Shown: piece after piece, positions 13,685 to 16,690 of the stretch | Layout: each line of letters starts with the position of its first letter | How positions within the stretch are numbered: position 1 is the stretch's first letter | Assembly (NCBI GenBank): GCA_903891395.1 | Contig: CAITEM010000433.1 | Location: 1 to 16,690 of the forward strand | Length of the DNA: 16,690 bases | Direction of reading: 5' to 3' | Source: an uncultured Hyphomicrobiales bacterium | GTDB taxonomy: Bacteria > Pseudomonadota > Alphaproteobacteria > Rhizobiales > Xanthobacteraceae | Notes under the pieces: generated by a model | What the model saw: only the letters and a program-made list of their open reading frames with translations | Database searches by the model: none | Told to the model about the DNA's origin: nothing | Position numbers and translations under genes: made by a program

Positions 13685-14802
13685 GGCTTTACCGCAACCG
13701 GCGTGCCTTCGGAATATCCCTCGCTGTCCGCCGGCACCAAAATCCAGCCGTCGGAACGGGCCAGCGACGACAGCGGCAGATATTTCATTGCCAGCGGTTC
13801 GGCCTGCTCGCCGGCGCGGCGCACCGGCACGATTTCGGCAAGGCCGACCGTTGAGGCGACTTTTCGCGACAGCATCAAGGTTTCGACCGGATCGCGGTCG
13901 CCGTGACGGTGCGCGGCCGCCAGCCGGTCGAGGATGCGCCGTCCGATCGTTAGCCAGACGCTCAACGCGGCATCGAGCCGCCCCGGCAGCACCAGCACCG
14001 GCCGCGGACCGGCGAAGCCGATGGCGGCGGTTTCGCCCGGCGTCATCGCGACGCCATGCACCGCAAGCCGCGTCTCGCGCGCCAGAACCTGCACGCTGTT
14101 GTCGTTGCGTCCGGTGCCGGTGCCGCCAATGACGATGATGAAATCGGCGCTCTCCGCCGCCAGCACGGCGCCAAGATCGCGTCCGGCATCGTCCAGCCGG
14201 GCGGCACCGCCACGGCGCTCGATATCGGCGGCCAGCAGACGCGCGGCGGCGTTGACGATGCCGCTGCCCCGCAGCGGCAGCACGCGGACACGAGGCTCGC
14301 GCACCGTGACGCGCGCAATGCCGGCGGCTTCACAGGCCGCGACGTCGGTCAGCGACAGCGGTTCACCGGCGCGCCGCATCGGGATCGCAACATCGCAATC
14401 GCCGCCTGCCGCCAGCACGCCATCGCCGGGGTCGATGGTCAGCAATGCCTCGACCCGGCCTTTGCTGACTTTGATCGCGTCGAACGGCGCCACGCTGTCA
14501 GTACCCGGCGGCATCGGTTGGCCCACTTCGATGCGCTGCGGCGTCTCCAGCAGCAGAGCCGGCGTATAGCCGCCGGCGCCCAGGGTCGTGTCGGCGTCGA
14601 GCGCCCAACCGTCACGCATGGCGATGGCGACGTTCGGGCGCGTGCGCGCCATCGCATCGACCGCGAGCGTACGGCCGAAGGCCTTGCTCAGTTCGACGGT
14701 GCGCGGCGTCACCGGCTTGACGTCGAGATCGACCATCGCCTGCACGTCGGCGAGCGGCGTCAGCCGTGCAATCGTCTGTATTGTATCGGAGGGCGCCGCC
14801 AT
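13675..14802 (-). CDS. Degenerate MoeA-like molybdopterin-binding protein
   Basis: A 375-residue MoeA relative, shorter than the 400-430 usual for MoeA. It retains MRDGWALD (62-69, Asp64 at the E. coli Asp59 position), GGDCD near the Asp142 position, LDD (203-205) and GGTGTGRND (226-234). However, STGDE is replaced by PLRGSG (176-181), the lysine-bearing KPGKP by TPGET (254-258), and PGNP by PGRLD (273-277). The Thr100 position appears to be Val. It is thus unlikely to be a full molybdenumtransferase alone. It is the first gene of the leftward cluster, overlaps the MoeA-PBP gene, and is divergent from the methionine synthase gene. No good ribosome-binding site precedes the ATG at 14802. Confidence 0.83.
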   Translation of the reverse strand: MAAPSDTIQTIARLTPLADVQAMVDLDVKPVTPRTVELSKAFGRTLAVDAMARTRPNVAIAMRDGWALDADTTLGAGGYTPALLLETPQRIEVGQPMPPGTDSVAPFDAIKVSKGRVEALLTIDPGDGVLAAGGDCDVAIPMRRAGEPLSLTDVAACEAAGIARVTVREPRVRVLPLRGSGIVNAAARLLAADIERRGGAARLDDAGRDLGAVLAAESADFIIVIGGTGTGRNDNSVQVLARETRLAVHGVAMTPGETAAIGFAGPRPVLVLPGRLDAALSVWLTIGRRILDRLAAAHRHGDRDPVETLMLSRKVASTVGLAEIVPVRRAGEQAEPLAMKYLPLSSLARSDGWILVPADSEGYSEGTPVAVKPWP

Positions 14803-14901
14803 AGGGACGAGCTTGACCTTGTGGGCTTCGGAGACTTCAGTCTACCTCAACAACAAGCGGCATAACGAAGCTTTTCAAGCGGCGAAAGCAGGGGACGAAA
14901 C

Positions 14902-16083
14902 GTGTTTACAGCCACCAAGGACAAGGCGCTTCTTACCACCACCACGGGGGCGCTGCCCCGGCCGGACTGGTACACCGAAAACCTGCGCGGCAAGCCATTG
15001 TCGCAAGGCTTTTCCCAGCTCGCCTATCGCAACCAGCATTTCGACTGCCTGGCCTGTCACGTCGCCGCGCAGCACCGCGCCGGTATCGACATCATGGTGG
15101 ACGGCGATACGCGGCTCGATGACGACGTCGCCGGCCGCGGGTGGGTGAGCTACGCGACCGAGCGGATCGAAGGCATCGGCCAACCCCGCGTCGAGGTGCC
15201 ACCGGCGGGCTTCATGGCCGACAAGGGCCCCGGCGACCTGATGTGGGAAGTCATCGAGACCCGCATGACGCCGCCGGTCACCGGCAAGATCGGCAAGACG
15301 ACGTTGCAACTCGACCGGGCCTACAAGGCGATGGCGCCGATGACGGACAAGCCGGTCAAGGTCGGCTCGATCTCGGCGCAGTTGCTGGCACTGATGCTGA
15401 CCAACGAGCACTACAAGGACCGGCTCGACCTGCTGATGGATATGTCGGTAGCACTGAACAAGGAATATCACGCGCTCGCCGACGCCGCCGCGCCGATGGT
15501 GCAGATCGAAGAACCGGCAATTCACCAGGTGATCGCCGACCCGAACCAGAAGATCACACCGAAGCAATGGGTCGAGGCCTTCAACGTCGAAGTGAAGGGC
15601 CTGCGCGACAAATGCGAAGTGTGGTGCCACACCTGCTGGGGCTCACCGGCCGCGCAACGCGTCGCCAGCAAGGACCAATCGTATAAGGACGCACTGCCTT
15701 ATCTCGATCAGCTCGATTGCGACGTGCTGACCTTCGAGGGCGCGTTCAACAAGGGCCTGGACTTCGAGCACTTCGGCTCGATGGTGTCCAAGAAAAAGAA
15801 GATCGCGATCGGCGTCATCAGCCACCGCACGCTGCAAGTCGAGCGGCCGGAGGAAGTCGCCGAGCTGATCCGCAAGGCGCTGAAATACATCGAGCCGGAG
15901 CGGCTGATCCTGACCAGCGATTGCGGCTTCGGCCGCCAGGGCATGAGCCGCATGCACGCCTTCTACAAAATGGTGGCGCTCACCCGCGGCACCAATATCG
16001 TGCGCAAGGAACTGGGACTGCCGGAAGCGGACATCCCGGCGACGAATCCGAAGCTGTCGATGGTACCTATATCCAGCGCATGA
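14902..16083 (+). CDS. Core-type cobalamin-independent methionine synthase (MetE C-terminal family)
   Basis: A 393-residue barrel protein of the MetE C-terminal family (COG0620), which transfers a methyl group to homocysteine at a zinc site. The predicted zinc ligands are all present: His243 and Cys245 in CHTCWG, Glu279 in TFEGAF and Cys341 in SDCGFG. It begins with LLTTTTGALPRPDWY, matching the start of the catalytic barrel. The N-terminal barrel of full-length MetE (about 750 residues) is absent. The start is a GTG with AGGGGA 6 bases upstream. Core MetE proteins often use methyl donors other than methyl-tetrahydrofolate; the donor here is unknown. A leftward ABC permease gene converges on its 3' end. 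Confidence 0.85.
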   Translation: MFTATKDKALLTTTTGALPRPDWYTENLRGKPLSQGFSQLAYRNQHFDCLACHVAAQHRAGIDIMVDGDTRLDDDVAGRGWVSYATERIEGIGQPRVEVPPAGFMADKGPGDLMWEVIETRMTPPVTGKIGKTTLQLDRAYKAMAPMTDKPVKVGSISAQLLALMLTNEHYKDRLDLLMDMSVALNKEYHALADAAAPMVQIEEPAIHQVIADPNQKITPKQWVEAFNVEVKGLRDKCEVWCHTCWGSPAAQRVASKDQSYKDALPYLDQLDCDVLTFEGAFNKGLDFEHFGSMVSKKKKIAIGVISHRTLQVERPEEVAELIRKALKYIEPERLILTSDCGFGRQGMSRMHAFYKMVALTRGTNIVRKELGLPEADIPATNPKLSMVPISSA

Positions 16084-16121
16084 TCTCGAAAAGGGGGAAC
16101 CAGTCGGGCACGGCCGAGGCC

Positions 16122-16139
16122 GAAGGCGTAACGGCCTTC
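16122..16139. terminator. Weak hairpin between convergent genes
   Basis: GAAGGC (16122-16127) and GCCTTC (16134-16139) form a perfect 6-bp stem with a 6-base loop, in the 82-base gap between the methionine synthase stop and the permease stop. Neither side is followed directly by a strong T-run, so terminator activity is uncertain. Confidence 0.35.
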
Positions 16140-16165
16140 CGGATCAGGAAAAACAGACAGCAGAG

Positions 16166-16690
16166 TTACGACTGCAGGCCCCACTTCTTGACCGTCATGC
16201 GCTCGATGGTGCGGAAGATCAGGTTCTCCACCACCAGGCCGATGATGATGACGGTGAGCAGGCCGGAGAATACGCCGGCAATGTCGAGCGTGTTGCGCTT
16301 CTCGAAGATGAACCAGCCGAGCCCGCCCTGCCCTGATGACACGCCGAACACCAGTTCGGCCGCGATCAGGGTCCGCCAGGCGAAGGCCCAGCCGATTTTC
16401 AAGCCGGTGAGGATCGACGCGAAGGCGGCCGGCACGAAGATCATCGCGATATAGCGCAGGCCTTTGAGCCCGTAATTCTGCCCAACCATGCGCAGCGTGT
16501 TCGACACCGCCATGAATCCGGAATGCGTATTGAGCGCGACCGCCCACAGCACCGAATGCACCAGCACGAAGACGATACTGGCCGAGCCGAGGCCAAACCA
16601 GATCAGCGCCAGCGGCAGCAGCGCGATGGCCGGCAGCGGGTTGAACATCGCGGCGGCGGTCTCCAGAAAGTCCGAGCCGATGCGCGAACT
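16166..16690 (-). CDS. ABC transporter permease, SsuC/TauC type (partial, N-terminus beyond window)
   Basis: The C-terminal part of a BPD-type membrane permease as found in importers for sulfonates, nitrate or related compounds. The frame is open to the window edge (SSRIGSDFLETAAAM...), so the first part is missing; the ATG at 16648 is internal. Family features are FNPLPAIALLPLALIWFGLG, the coupling loop AWRTLIAAELVFGVSSGQGGLG and a final membrane segment FSGLLTVIIIGLVVENLIF. Partner ATPase and binding-protein genes probably lie to the right, outside the window. The substrate is not determinable here; it might also serve the orphan NMT1-like protein at 3886, but nothing in the sequence shows this. 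Confidence 0.87.
   Translation of the reverse strand, partial: SSRIGSDFLETAAAMFNPLPAIALLPLALIWFGLGSASIVFVLVHSVLWAVALNTHSGFMAVSNTLRMVGQNYGLKGLRYIAMIFVPAAFASILTGLKIGWAFAWRTLIAAELVFGVSSGQGGLGWFIFEKRNTLDIAGVFSGLLTVIIIGLVVENLIFRTIERMTVKKWGLQS

Noticed and set aside
1..16690. CRISPR array or tandem repeat array
   Set aside because: No regularly spaced direct repeats were found; the only repeat cluster is the inverted REP-like pair at 11610-11707.

Overview
The window looks like chromosomal DNA of a GC-rich alphaproteobacterium, most likely Hyphomicrobiales of the Bradyrhizobium / Rhodopseudomonas / Pseudolabrys type. This is inferred from the high GC, the family mix (Bug receptors, MoeA-PBP fusion, transglutaminase-like cysteine peptidase) and a REP-like palindrome that enters a protein C-terminus. 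No species marker is present.

Layout. 1-378: the 3' end of an IS3-family insertion sequence abuts the 3' remnant of a bacterial transglutaminase-like cysteine peptidase gene, which it appears to have interrupted. 428-517: tRNA-Ser(GGA), minus strand, CCA encoded. 782-3848 (+): tungstate ABC transporter operon tupB-tupC-tupA, followed with a 1-nt overlap by a ModA-type oxyanion-binding protein. 3843-5832 (-): a terminator, an NMT1/SsuA-like binding protein with no visible signal peptide, and an orphan Bug (TctC) receptor. 6137-7792 (+): a secreted protein with a carboxypeptidase-regulatory-like domain, one CXXCH heme motif and a Vgb-like beta-propeller. 7804-8001 (-): a small secreted protein. 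8177-8797 (+): mobA. 8787-14802 (-): in transcription order, a degenerate MoeA-like gene, a MoeA-PBP fusion, an inverted pair of REP-like palindromes, mobB, moeA and a metallo-beta-lactamase-fold hydrolase, mostly with overlapping start and stop codons. 14902-16083 (+): a core-type cobalamin-independent methionine synthase. 16166-16690 (-): the C-terminal part of an SsuC/TauC-type ABC permease, running off the window.

How it fits together. The main theme is molybdenum/tungsten metabolism. TupABC and the ModA-like protein would bring in the oxyanions. Three MoeA-family proteins would handle metal insertion into molybdopterin, and MobA/MobB would make the dinucleotide cofactor. The most unusual point is that two adjacent, overlapping MoeA paralogues have lost different active-site residues: the fusion has Ala at the Asp59 position of E. 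coli MoeA, while its partner lacks Glu188 and other domain III residues but keeps that Asp. This suggests an obligate heteromeric MoeA, possibly with a PBP-like sensing domain. The other solute-binding proteins and the heme/propeller protein have no obvious partners here.
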